Assembly: GCA_021791145.1 (NCBI GenBank)
Contig: JAJYXE010000027.1
Coordinates: forward strand, 1-59,674
Length of the DNA stretch: 59,674 nt
Reading direction: 5' to 3'
From: Actinomycetes bacterium
GTDB taxonomy: Bacteria > Actinomycetota > Acidimicrobiia > Acidimicrobiales > RAAP-2
Below the pieces are notes generated by a model. The model was not told the DNA's origin. It searched no databases and was given only the letters and a program-made list of their open reading frames with translations. Each line of letters starts with the position of its first letter. Position 1 is the first letter of the stretch. Below are positions 51,711-59,674 of this stretch, piece by piece. Both the position numbers and the translations under genes were made by a program.

Positions 51711-52066
51711 TTGCTTGCGGACGTGGCGGCCCGGGTCGGGATGCGGGTGCCGTCGCTGTATTCGTACTTCGCGTCGAAGAACGAGATCTACGACGCCATG
51801 TTCGCCCAGGGCAACGACGAGCTCATCGAGCTCATCAAGGAGCGTCAGGCCGACCTCCCGAAGAAGCCCCGAGAGCGGCTGCGGGGAGAGTTTCGCCTCT
51901 ACTTCGACTTCTGCACGCAGGACCCGGTCCGCTACCAGCTGCTGTTCCAGCGGACGATCCCCGGCTTCGAGCCCTCGGAGGCCTCCTACGCCAAGGCGCT
52001 CGAGGTGCTCAGGCTGTTCCGGGAGGACCTCGCCAGCTTCGGACTGGCCGGTGACCAGCAGGACGG
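51711..52066 (+). pseudogene. TetR regulator remnant, truncated at both ends
   Basis: The frame begins within a TetR helix-turn-helix (ADVAARVGMRVPSLYSYFAS) and continues through NEIYDAMFAQGNDELIELIK and DPVRYQLLFQRTIPGFEP. The first half of the DNA-binding domain is absent, and the end after LASFGLAGDQQ is lost. It starts 18 nt after the cyclase stop. The frame then runs into the SRPBCC remnant out of phase. Confidence 0.7.
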
Positions 52067-52417
52067 GAGGACGGCGCATCTTCGCCGGCCACGCCCGGGG
52101 CGCGCTTTCGAGGCTGGAACCGCTACGGGCGCATGAAGTGGTCGGTCGCCTGCCAGGTGAAGACCGCAGTGCCCGAGAAGGAGCTCAGCTGGTCCACTCT
52201 GGTGCGGGGAAGGGAGATGGCCACCTGGTGCTACCGCCTCGAGCCTTCCGGCGGCGGGGTGGACCTGGTCGAGTCCTTCGAGGTCCACTGGCTGCCGATC
52301 TCCGCCCACATCGTCGAGGACTATTTCATGGCTGACCGGGACCGCCGCCGGGAGCAGGCCATGCGCCAGACGCTCGGACGCATCAAGGCAATGGCCGAAG
52401 CCGAATCCAGCTCCTGA
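52067..52417 (+). pseudogene. SRPBCC (polyketide cyclase-like) protein remnant, 5' part missing
   Basis: In the frame of ATG 52133, read from further upstream, the sequence PGARFRGWNRYGRMKWS continues to CQVKTAVPEKELSWSTLV, WCYRLEPSGGGVDLVESFEV and a C-terminal helix ending IKAMAEAE. This is the second half of an SRPBCC-type ligand-binding fold. The first half is absent. TetR and SRPBCC genes are frequent neighbours, so a single deletion between them explains the join. Translation from ATG 52133 would give a 94-residue fragment. Confidence 0.65.
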
Positions 52418-52543
52418 CGGCGACGAGGTAGGCGACCGACCAGAGCTCGTGAGGCAGACGATCGGGCGTTCCCGTGGTGAAGGCGGGCGCTAGCCGCTCC
52501 GGCCCTCCACGCGAACGGCCTGTTCAGCAGTGGGATCCAGTAT

Positions 52544-52654
52544 TCAGACCCTACGCGGTGGCGCTGCGTTCGCCACCGGCAGGTGCAACACCACCACGGC
52601 GACAACCCCGATCGAAAGACTCGAGCCGATGAGAGCGAGGCCGGCGTCTCTCAT
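52544..52654 (-). CDS. Possible 36-aa membrane peptide
   Basis: A short frame starts 18 nt after the DUF3089 stop and encodes a single hydrophobic helix (GLALIGSSLSIGVVAVVVLH) with a basic end. It could be a microprotein of the operon or the leftover N-terminus of a membrane gene. The ribosome binding site is weak. Confidence 0.3.
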   Translation of the reverse strand: MRDAGLALIGSSLSIGVVAVVVLHLPVANAAPPRRV

Positions 52655-52672
52655 TCCTGTCTACGGTCCCGC

Positions 52673-53878
52673 TCAGCGATGGCTCGCGTAGGTCGCCTCC
52701 GCGGCCCGGACGTCTTCTACCAGGTTGCCCAGTGCGAGGTTGATGTCGTCCAGGTGGTAGCCCCAAGCCGGGCCGAGCGACTCGGTGATCACCGGCCGGC
52801 CGCCCGCGGCGAGGGTGTCGATCTGAAGCCAGGTGGCCCCGCCCCCGGCGCGGCAGCTGGCCGAGTAGAGGTCAGGGTAGGCGACCCAGTGAGTAACGAT
52901 CGGCGGGGGAGGGACGGGAGACTGGGCTTTGAGAAAGTAGGGGTCCAACGTGGCAGTGCCACCGCCGATGGCTCCTGGGTTCACGCAGGCGACCTGCACG
53001 CCCTCCGTCGCCATCTGCCCCGACTGGAGGCTGACACCTTGGCCGGGCCGACCGAACTCCGAGTCAGCCGGGGGCCGCGAGGGGAAGCTGGAGTAGGCGA
53101 TGACGCATCCGGATTGGCCTTTCGCCGTACAGAGCGCCAGGTGGCGGAAGGTCGCGCCCACGGTCTTGCCCGTGGGGACGGTGACGTTGCCGCCGGCCAG
53201 GATGGCCACGACCGTCCGCCGCCTCAGGGCGCGGTTGGGGTCGACCTGGGAGGAGAGCAGCCGGATGAGCATGGCCGCCCCTTGAGAGTGGCCAATGAAG
53301 ACGACGGGCCGGCCGTGGTTGTCGTGGGTCAGGTAGTCCTTCCAGGCCGCCAGCACGCTGTCGTAGGCGATCGTGTCGGCTCGAGGGTCGGACCCGAGCC
53401 CCTTGGCAAGGGACGCCTCGGTGCGCTGGCGGTACATGGGCGCCCACACCCGGCAGACTTGGGAGAACCTGGAGGCCTGGGCTTCGGCGGCCAGTCGCTC
53501 GCCTGGCTGTATCTCCAGGTTGGCGTTGTCGGACGGCTGCGTGCTGACGGTGGGATAGACGTAAAAGCAGTCGAAGCTCGACGAGCGGTCGATCGAGGAG
53601 CTTTCGACCTTCCTCGGGCCCTCAGCCGGGACGACCGTGGTGCTGAGGCTGGCGGTGCACGGGTCGCCGGCCCGACCGGGACGGCACAGCCACACCGTTT
53701 GGGCCTGGTCGGAACGAGCGGCGGTGGTCGCCGCCACCGATCTCGACCGACTCGTCGAGGCCGCCATCGACCCGCAGGCGGCCAGGACCGCGGCGGCGAC
53801 GCCGAGAGCCAGCGCCGGGGCGAGCGCCCGCCACCGCCTCCGACCCTGTCCTGGACACAATAGGCAACCGGGTTGCAT
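52673..53878 (-). CDS. DUF3089 lipase-like lipoprotein
   Basis: The 401-aa product has a signal peptide with the lipobox VLAACG near residue 35, so it is probably lipid-anchored outside the cell. An alpha/beta-hydrolase of the DUF3089 family follows: CFYVYPTVSTQ, FSQVCRVWAPMYRQ, and the nucleophile elbow FIGHSQGAAML with the catalytic Ser near residue 201. The C-terminal His of a triad probably lies in GYHLDDINLALGNL. Family members are thought to act on lipids or esters, but the substrate is unknown. The start codon lies within a palindrome shared with the divergent MarR gene. An in-frame TTG slightly downstream is an alternative start. Confidence 0.85.
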   Translation of the reverse strand: MQPGCLLCPGQGRRRWRALAPALALGVAAAVLAACGSMAASTSRSRSVAATTAARSDQAQTVWLCRPGRAGDPCTASLSTTVVPAEGPRKVESSSIDRSSSFDCFYVYPTVSTQPSDNANLEIQPGERLAAEAQASRFSQVCRVWAPMYRQRTEASLAKGLGSDPRADTIAYDSVLAAWKDYLTHDNHGRPVVFIGHSQGAAMLIRLLSSQVDPNRALRRRTVVAILAGGNVTVPTGKTVGATFRHLALCTAKGQSGCVIAYSSFPSRPPADSEFGRPGQGVSLQSGQMATEGVQVACVNPGAIGGGTATLDPYFLKAQSPVPPPPIVTHWVAYPDLYSASCRAGGGATWLQIDTLAAGGRPVITESLGPAWGYHLDDINLALGNLVEDVRAAEATYASHR

Positions 53879-53879
53879 A
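53861..53879. promoter_or_regulatory. Probable MarR operator between divergent genes
   Basis: TAGGCAACCGGGTTGCATA is an inverted repeat (GCAACC/GGTTGC around one central base, with matching TA ends). It covers the start codon of the DUF3089 gene and lies 21 bp before the MarR gene. The size fits a MarR dimer. Confidence 0.65.
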
Positions 53880-53884
53880 GCTAG

Positions 53885-53890
53885 TAGTAT
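53885..53890 (+). promoter_or_regulatory. Candidate -10 element of the MarR gene
   Basis: TAGTAT ends 9 nt before GTG 53900. If it is used, the transcript would start at or just before the GTG, so the message would be leaderless. No matching -35 is evident. Confidence 0.4.
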
Positions 53891-53899
53891 CGTGACCTT

Positions 53900-54418
53900 G
53901 TGGTCCCGGAGTCAAGATCCCCGTACCGCTTTGGCGACCTGCTTGCCCTCGCTCGTCAGAGCTGGGTGAGCCAGATGTCGAGCGGCCTGGCCGAACTGGG
54001 CTACCCCTACTACCGCCGCAGCGACGCAGCCGTCATGCGGCTCCTCAAACGGGGGCCACTGTCGATCGGCCGCCTCGGCGAGGCACTCGGCGTCACCCGC
54101 CAGGCTGCCCGCAAGGTGGCCGACGGGCTGGAGCGCCGCGGGTTCGCGGTGACTGCACGCGACGAACTGGACTCCAGACAAGTCAACATCGTGCTCACTT
54201 CTGGAGGCGAGGCCTACGCCCGGGCTGTCGTAGCCGTGATCGACCGTCTCGATGAGGAGCTTCGCCAGCGGGTGGACCCAGACCAGCTCATGGCCGCCGA
54301 TGCCGTGCTGCGCGCGGTGCTCGACGACGATCGGTCCCGCCGACGGGCTCTCAGGCTGGCACCAGGCTCACTTGACTCGACGGAGGCAATGCCCACCGAG
54401 CTTGGCGCTCCGCCATGA
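53900..54418 (+). CDS. MarR-family transcriptional regulator
   Basis: The 172-aa protein has the MarR winged helix-turn-helix (AAVMRLLKRGPLSIGRLGEA, LGVTRQAARKVADGLERRGF, then wing residues DELDSRQVNIVLTSGG). Amphipathic dimerisation helices lie on both sides. The divergent arrangement with the DUF3089 lipoprotein gene and the shared palindrome suggest that it represses that gene and itself, with relief by a hydrophobic ligand. The C-terminal 25 residues are unstructured. Confidence 0.87.
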   Translation: MVPESRSPYRFGDLLALARQSWVSQMSSGLAELGYPYYRRSDAAVMRLLKRGPLSIGRLGEALGVTRQAARKVADGLERRGFAVTARDELDSRQVNIVLTSGGEAYARAVVAVIDRLDEELRQRVDPDQLMAADAVLRAVLDDDRSRRRALRLAPGSLDSTEAMPTELGAPP

Positions 54419-54681
54419 AAGCGAGCAGTCAACTTCCATATTGTTGATTGTTGTCAGGGACGCGCCCCATCCTCCTGCTATCGGGTGTCGCCGGCGAACC
54501 TCGGCGGTATCGGTGGACAAAGAGCTCGCCGATGGCCGCCCGGGCGTGATCAGGAAGTCATGCCTGACTGAGGCCCAGTGGAGGATCGCAGCGCCTTGGC
54601 GGCGTGACTGGCGCGTGGTCTCGATCCGCTTGCACTCAAAGAGCAATCGCGCGAGCATCGACCGCGGTAACGGAGGCGGAC
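54419..54681. other. Intergenic stretch without a recognised gene
   Basis: No frame has convincing coding character. GGAGG at about 54672 is the ribosome binding site of the next gene. AT-rich TCCATATTGTTGATTGTTG near 54434-54452 could hold a promoter. Confidence 0.5.
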
Positions 54682-57600
54682 ATGGGGCGTCCGGGTCGCT
54701 TTTCCTGGCCGCGGTGCCCTCGGACCGTGGTGCCCGCGGGTGGCTCGAGGCCGGAGTCGTCTGGTCGGTCCACGAGCCGGCGCCGGTGGGGGCTCGGGCT
54801 CCTCGCGCTGGCCGGGGCGGGAGCCGTCGCGCTCGCGCTCGCTCACCCCGCCGCGGTCGCGGGCGCATCGGCGCCCCGCCCCGCGCCCCCTGAGACCCCC
54901 ACGGCCAAGGGCTACTGGCTTGCCGGCGCCGACGGCGGGGTCTTCAGCTTCGGGACCGCGCGCTACTTCGGCTCGATGGCGCACGCGTCGCTCGCGGCCC
55001 CGGTGGTCGGGATCGCGCCGACCCCCACAGGCAAGGGCTACTGGCTCGCCGGCGCCGACGGCGGGGTCTTCAGCTTCGGGACCGCGCGCTACTTCGGCTC
55101 GATGGCGCACGCGTCGCTCGCCGCCCCGGTGGTCGGGATCGCACCGACCCGCTCGCCGCTCTCGGTGCCCTCACGATCCACGGGGGGGCCGACGACCGGT
55201 GGGCTCGTCCTCACGGTCAGCAACGTGCCGACGGGCGCCACGCCCTCGATCCTCGTCTCGGGACCGGGTGGCTATCGAGCGACGCCATCGGGATCGGCGA
55301 CGCTGACCGGGTTGCTTTCCGGCAACTACGTGGTGAGCGCGAAGCCGGTGTCTCAGGGCGGGGCGACCTACTACCCGAGCGTCAGCGCCAGCCCGGCCAC
55401 GGTCCAGCCCGGTCAGCTGTCCCAGGTCACCGTCTCCTATCTCGACGAGGTGCTCGACACGACCAAGGTCGTCCCCGCCGGCGTCGCCGCGGACCTGACG
55501 GCTGTCAGCGCCGACTCGCTGACCTTCACGGTGGGCGCCACAGTGCCCTCGCCACTGGCCACATTGCAGGTGGGCTACGTGCTGGTGTTCGGGATCTCGG
55601 CCACCACCCCCGACGGGCTGCTCGTCCGGGTGACCTCCGTCACGGAGGGCAACGGTCAGGTGATCGTCGGCACCGCGCACGCGGGCCTGGCCGACGCGGT
55701 TCCCCAGGGCGCCTTCAGCGCGACCGACACGCTCACAGACACACAGATCACCTCCAGCGTCCGGGACACCCCAGGTGTGACCCTGCTCGCCTCGACGCGC
55801 AAATTGGCGCCCGCGTGGTCCCTGCGCTCCGCACCGTCACTTTCCCGCTCGAGGCGCGGGCCGGCGGCGGCGCCCGCCTGGGAGCGCAACGACTTCGGCC
55901 TCACATTCACCACAACCCTGTCGTGCGGCGGCGGGCCGGAGATCTCGCTGGGCGGGACAGTCCACTTCAGCCCGTCCTTCCACTTCAGCGCGACATGGTC
56001 GGTGCTCACAGGGCTGCACGCGACAGTCTCGGGCTCGCTCACCGAGGAGACCCACCTCTCGGTGAAGGCGGGCGGGGTGGTGGGCTGCACGGCGAAGTTC
56101 CTGCTCGACACCATCGACTTCGAGCCGATCGACGTCCAGATCGGGCCGGTCCCGGTGGTCATCTTCCCCACGGTCGACGTCTACGTGCTCATCACCGCAG
56201 AGGGACTGGTGAAGGTGACATGGGGCGCGAGCTACACGCAGACCTCGACGGTGAGTGCCGGGCTCGCGGTCCACAACGGCACATTCACTCCGTTCAGCAG
56301 CCACACGCAGAGCGTGCAGTCCACACAGGCACCGACGACCCCCGAAGCCGGCTTCTCGGTGAAGGTGGCCGTCGGTCCCACGCTCGACCTGCTCGTCTAC
56401 GACGTGGCGGGGCCGGAGGTCAACCTCGACGGGTTCGTCACACTCGACATCGCCCCGACAAGCTCGCCGTGGTGGAAGCTCGAGGCCGGGCTCGAGGCGG
56501 GCGCCGGGTTCACGATCACACTCGGCGGGCTCATCAAGGTCGTCACAATCTCGGACCCGGGCCTCCTCACGTTCGCGGTGGTGATCGCCGAGGCAACACC
56601 CGGCCAGTCCGCTCCGCCGCCCCAATTCACCACCACGACAACCCTGCCGGGGGCGACCGTGGGTGAGCCCTACACACTTCCGATCGCCGTCACCGGCGGC
56701 GCACCGCCCTACGAGTGGTCGGCGTTGGGCCTGCCGTCAGGGCTCAGCCTCGACGGGACGACCGGCGTCCTGAGCGGCACGCCCCAGTACGACGGCACGT
56801 CCCGGATCCCGGTGACCGTCAAGGACAGCATCGGCCACCAGATCACACGGACCTTCACCTTGGTCGTCACCGGTCCGACCATCACCACGACGTTCCTCCC
56901 GGACGCGGAGTACGAGGTGCCCTACCGCTCTACCCTGCAGGCAGCCGGCGGGGTCGGGACGCTCACCTGGTCGGTCTCCACCACCTACCCGAACGCCCTC
57001 CCGACAGGCGTCACCCTGACGGCGAACGGCAGCCAGGCCGTGCTCCAGGGGTCGCCCACCGCAGGCGGCTTCAGGATCTGGACACCCACGTTCACCGTCA
57101 CCGACCAGAACGGCAACGCCGAGACGGTGACGCTCACCATCGTCGAGCTGCTCGGGCCTGCGATCTGGACACAGGGGATCGGCAACACAACGCTGCCCAA
57201 CGGGCAGCCGACACCCGCCGTCACCACAGTGCCGCGGACCGGTGAGGTGAGCGTGCCCTACCAGGCGCAGTGGGTGGCAGGCGCCGCGTTCAGGGCGTCG
57301 CCGCTCACCTGGTCGCTCGCGTCGGGGTCCCTGCCCACAGGGGTGAGCGGCGTGAGCTGCGCCGACCCGCCTCACTGCTACATCGGCCGGGCAGAAGGCA
57401 CCCCCACGCGCGCCGGCACGTACACGTTCACCGTCGAGATCACGGACCCGCTCGGGGGGACCGCCACCCAGACCGACACGGTCAGCGTGCACGCCGTGCC
57501 GACGATCACCACGACCTCGCTGGGGACACACATCCTCGCGGGCACCCCCTATCAGGTCCCCGTCTCTGCAAGCGGCGGCACCGGCCCGTACGCGTGGCAT

Positions 57601-59613
57601 GCCACGAGCAGCGGGTTCCGAAGCGTGTCCGTCTCGGGGACGGGGGCGAGCGCGACCGTGTCGTTCACGACCACGACAACTCCCGGCACCTACGGGGTCA
57701 CGCTCAGCGTCACCGACGCCGACGGGCTCGCCGCCGTCAAGACCCTGACACTGCACGTCGCCGCGCGCCCGCCGATCGCGATCTCCCCGTCGTCGCTGCC
57801 GGGGGCGGACGACACAGTGCCCTACGACGTCACCTTCGGTGCCACCGGGGGGAGCGGCGGGCCCTACACGTTCTCCATCTCGGGGTCCCTGCCCACAGGG
57901 GTGTCCTTCGACTGCTCGCCGAGCGCGAGCGACTGCACGACAGCCACCCTGAAGGGCACCCCCCGCACGACCGGCACGTTCTCGGTCGATGTCACCGCCA
58001 CGGACTTCGCCGGCCACACCGGCACCGCCGCCGACACCCTGAAGGTGGCCACACCGTTGGTCATCTCCACGACGAGCCTTCCGCCGGCGACGGTGAACCC
58101 CACAACCGAGACGGTCGCCACAACAGCGGGGACCGCCACCGCGTACGCCCGCTACACCGCCTCGATCCGGGCCACACAGGGGACCGAGCCGATCGAGTCG
58201 TGGACGGTCTCCGCGGGCTCGCTCCCCGCCGGGCTCGGTCTGAGCCGGACACCGACGGACCCGACAGTCGCTGTCGTCTCGGGGACCCCCAGCACCACAC
58301 CGGCCGAGGTGGCGAAGAGCTCCACGTTCACCGTGACGGCCACCGACGCGGCCGGCGGGACGGCCGCCCGCCAGTTCACCCTCGGTGTGCCGCTGCTGCT
58401 CGTCACGACAGCCCCGACCGGGGCCACCCTGCGCGAGGCCCAGCAGGGCGTCTTCTACCGCGCCGCGCTGTCGGCGGTCGGCGGGTCCGGGCCCTACGCA
58501 TGGAGGGTTCCCACAGGCGCCGCGCCGCTGCCGGCCTGGTCGACGGGACCGTCGTGCGCCGACGCCGCCTGCGACCAAGCGGAGCTCTCGGGGGTGCCCA
58601 CAGCCACCGGCACATTCTCCGTGGACGTCGAGGTGAGCGACCCGACAGGGGCGACCGCCGTCCACGAATACGAGCTCACGGTCGTGCCGCCGCCGCGGGT
58701 GCCACCGGGCACACTGCCCACGGCCGAGGTCGGGGTCTACTACGCCGAAGGGCTCTTCCCCACAGGGGGATCCCGGACACCGCAGGTGAGGTACACATGG
58801 ACGCTAACAGCGACAGCAAAGGCCACGATGCCTCCCGGTCTCACCCTGGCCGCGACAGGGCTGATCTCCGGCACCCCGACGGCCTCCGGCACTGACACGA
58901 TCCCGGTGGTCCTGAAGGAGTACACAGGCACAACGCTGGTCGATACGACCAATGGATCCCTCACTCTCGGGGTCGCCCCGCACGTCGTCATCAGCCCCAC
59001 GATCCGGTGCTACACGTTCGGCGGCCCCGAGCGGGTGGTCAGGTGCGCCGCGACACTCCCGCCGGCCGAGGTGGGCGTCGCGTACTCGTTCCGGTTCAGC
59101 GCGTCGACAGGCGTCGTCCCCTACAGCTTCTCGGCGCTGGGCACACTCCCGCCCGGGCTGACCCTCAGCCAGACAGGCGCAACAGTCCTGCTCTCGGGCA
59201 CGCCGACCGAGGCCAGCCCGTCGCGGGGTGCGTACGGGTTCGGCATCGCCGTGACCGACGCCCGGGCCGGCGAGGAGGTGGCCGGGGTCGGTGGCTTCTA
59301 CGACGCCAACCCGCTCACCGTCTACCCGGCGCTCTCGCTCGTCACCGCGGCTTTCGACCCCGGCGAGAACTGCGCGCCGTACTCCCAGACGGTCTCCGCC
59401 ACCGGCGGCGATCCCCCCTACACCTGGTCGGCGACGGGGCTCCCGTCCGGGCTCTCGCTCACACCCGCGACCGGGACGATCAGCGGCGTCCCCAAGGTGG
59501 CGCCGGGGACCTACCCGGTGACGCTCTCGGTCACCGATCAGCTCGGCGTCGACCTATGCCGAGACCGCGACTATCCCGACACGGCGGTGAACGAACCAGG
59601 TGGCAGGCGGTGA
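54682..59613 (+). CDS. Giant surface protein with GGVFxFG repeats and Ig-like putative adhesion repeats
   Basis: The 1,643-aa product starts with an extended basic region and a signal helix (GLGLLALAGAGAVALALAHP, cut near AGASA). Two nearly identical 42-residue repeats (GYWLAGADGGVFSFGTARYF) follow. A domain of about 450 residues comes next, with beta-rich segments such as ISLGGTVHFSPSFHFSATWS. From about residue 650 there are about nine Ig-like repeats of the He_PIG type, each with a core such as GLPSGLSLDGTTGVLSGTP or LPTGVSFD. Such repeats build long adhesin stalks. No sortase signal or membrane helix is present at the C-terminus, so attachment is unclear. ATG 54682 follows GGAGG. ACA threonine codons are common. 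Confidence 0.87.
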   Translation: MGRPGRFSWPRCPRTVVPAGGSRPESSGRSTSRRRWGLGLLALAGAGAVALALAHPAAVAGASAPRPAPPETPTAKGYWLAGADGGVFSFGTARYFGSMAHASLAAPVVGIAPTPTGKGYWLAGADGGVFSFGTARYFGSMAHASLAAPVVGIAPTRSPLSVPSRSTGGPTTGGLVLTVSNVPTGATPSILVSGPGGYRATPSGSATLTGLLSGNYVVSAKPVSQGGATYYPSVSASPATVQPGQLSQVTVSYLDEVLDTTKVVPAGVAADLTAVSADSLTFTVGATVPSPLATLQVGYVLVFGISATTPDGLLVRVTSVTEGNGQVIVGTAHAGLADAVPQGAFSATDTLTDTQITSSVRDTPGVTLLASTRKLAPAWSLRSAPSLSRSRRGPAAAPAWERNDFGLTFTTTLSCGGGPEISLGGTVHFSPSFHFSATWSVLTGLHATVSGSLTEETHLSVKAGGVVGCTAKFLLDTIDFEPIDVQIGPVPVVIFPTVDVYVLITAEGLVKVTWGASYTQTSTVSAGLAVHNGTFTPFSSHTQSVQSTQAPTTPEAGFSVKVAVGPTLDLLVYDVAGPEVNLDGFVTLDIAPTSSPWWKLEAGLEAGAGFTITLGGLIKVVTISDPGLLTFAVVIAEATPGQSAPPPQFTTTTTLPGATVGEPYTLPIAVTGGAPPYEWSALGLPSGLSLDGTTGVLSGTPQYDGTSRIPVTVKDSIGHQITRTFTLVVTGPTITTTFLPDAEYEVPYRSTLQAAGGVGTLTWSVSTTYPNALPTGVTLTANGSQAVLQGSPTAGGFRIWTPTFTVTDQNGNAETVTLTIVELLGPAIWTQGIGNTTLPNGQPTPAVTTVPRTGEVSVPYQAQWVAGAAFRASPLTWSLASGSLPTGVSGVSCADPPHCYIGRAEGTPTRAGTYTFTVEITDPLGGTATQTDTVSVHAVPTITTTSLGTHILAGTPYQVPVSASGGTGPYAWHATSSGFRSVSVSGTGASATVSFTTTTTPGTYGVTLSVTDADGLAAVKTLTLHVAARPPIAISPSSLPGADDTVPYDVTFGATGGSGGPYTFSISGSLPTGVSFDCSPSASDCTTATLKGTPRTTGTFSVDVTATDFAGHTGTAADTLKVATPLVISTTSLPPATVNPTTETVATTAGTATAYARYTASIRATQGTEPIESWTVSAGSLPAGLGLSRTPTDPTVAVVSGTPSTTPAEVAKSSTFTVTATDAAGGTAARQFTLGVPLLLVTTAPTGATLREAQQGVFYRAALSAVGGSGPYAWRVPTGAAPLPAWSTGPSCADAACDQAELSGVPTATGTFSVDVEVSDPTGATAVHEYELTVVPPPRVPPGTLPTAEVGVYYAEGLFPTGGSRTPQVRYTWTLTATAKATMPPGLTLAATGLISGTPTASGTDTIPVVLKEYTGTTLVDTTNGSLTLGVAPHVVISPTIRCYTFGGPERVVRCAATLPPAEVGVAYSFRFSASTGVVPYSFSALGTLPPGLTLSQTGATVLLSGTPTEASPSRGAYGFGIAVTDARAGEEVAGVGGFYDANPLTVYPALSLVTAAFDPGENCAPYSQTVSATGGDPPYTWSATGLPSGLSLTPATGTISGVPKVAPGTYPVTLSVTDQLGVDLCRDRDYPDTAVNEPGGRR
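54907..55152 (+). repeat. 126-bp tandem repeat, two near-identical units
   Basis: Copies at 54907 and 55033 differ at very few bases, showing a recent duplication. Each encodes one GGVFSFG repeat. Confidence 0.93.
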
Positions 59614-59674
59614 GCGGCTGGAATTTGTCGGGATAGTTCCGGTGGCCTGAGCCTTCTGGGGTCGGGGCGGGTGT
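59614..59674 (+). other. Window end after the giant surface protein
   Basis: The last 61 bases show no gene start, and no hairpin was recognised. Confidence 0.4.

Noticed and set aside
56737..58665. 642-codon minus-strand frame opposite the giant surface protein
   Set aside because: It is Arg/Gly-rich antisense sequence. The plus strand shows periodic Ig-like repeats.

Overview
The window reads as chromosomal DNA of a high-GC actinobacterium (roughly 70% G+C by eye). I infer class Acidimicrobiia from the combination of secreted proteins with GYW...GGVFxFG repeats, SipW-type 'AYF' signal sequences, PF04122 cell-wall repeats and a radical-SAM DUF512-der pair. That assignment is an inference. 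No rRNA, tRNA, CRISPR array or intact transposon was recognised.

Region 1 (1-16.7 kb) is mostly core metabolism. An overlapping gene string runs chorismate mutase (aroH), prephenate dehydrogenase (tyrA), a fused EPSP synthase-cytidylate kinase (aroA-cmk) and an acyltransferase (plsC). A secreted protein gene and a family 2 glycosyltransferase gene follow, then ispH on the minus strand, the DUF512 gene with der, a small zinc-ribbon protein, an ECF sigma / membrane anti-sigma-like / SIMPL-domain operon, and a PEP-mutase-superfamily lyase coupled to an HbpS/GlcG-like protein.

Region 2 (16.8-27.6 kb) is the most unusual part. After a 1.1-kb structured, gene-free leader comes a set of surface-protein genes. 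At least three proteins carry the same short beta-sandwich signature around 'L(Y/F)PG', three have SipW-type signals ending in 'YF(S/T)A' or 'FFSA', and one ends in a sortase-like TPHTG signal. From 20.5 to 26.6 kb the genes overlap or nearly touch. Two small cytosolic paralogues ('EDW...FF.LA..FV' family, function unknown) are embedded in this operon. I propose it as an undescribed surface-fibre or exported-matrix assembly locus.

Region 3 (27.6-39.9 kb) holds a second ECF sigma/anti-sigma pair divergent from a 1,079-aa modular surface protein (Gly-rich, beta-helix, three PF04122 repeats). It also holds a DUF1707 membrane protein, a large ATPase-TPR-BTAD regulator, a beta-helix protein with five GGVFxFG repeats, and two membrane proteins.

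Region 4 (39.9-46.2 kb) looks accessory: a membrane-anchored degenerate Nudix protein, a coiled-coil protein, a decayed transposase-like tail fused out of frame to an EamA transporter, its TetR repressor with a palindromic operator, a LuxR-type regulator and a small secreted protein. Region 5 (46.2-59.7 kb) has a secreted protein, a class III cyclase/ATPase/TPR signalling protein, a deletion scar joining TetR and SRPBCC remnants, a DUF3089 lipase-like lipoprotein divergent from a MarR regulator, and a 1,643-aa Ig-repeat surface protein.

Two features run through the whole window. Short tandem repeats, usually 15, 18 or 30 bp, occur at the ends of genes or in linkers. Threonine in the secreted proteins is encoded by ACA far more often than in the neighbouring housekeeping genes.
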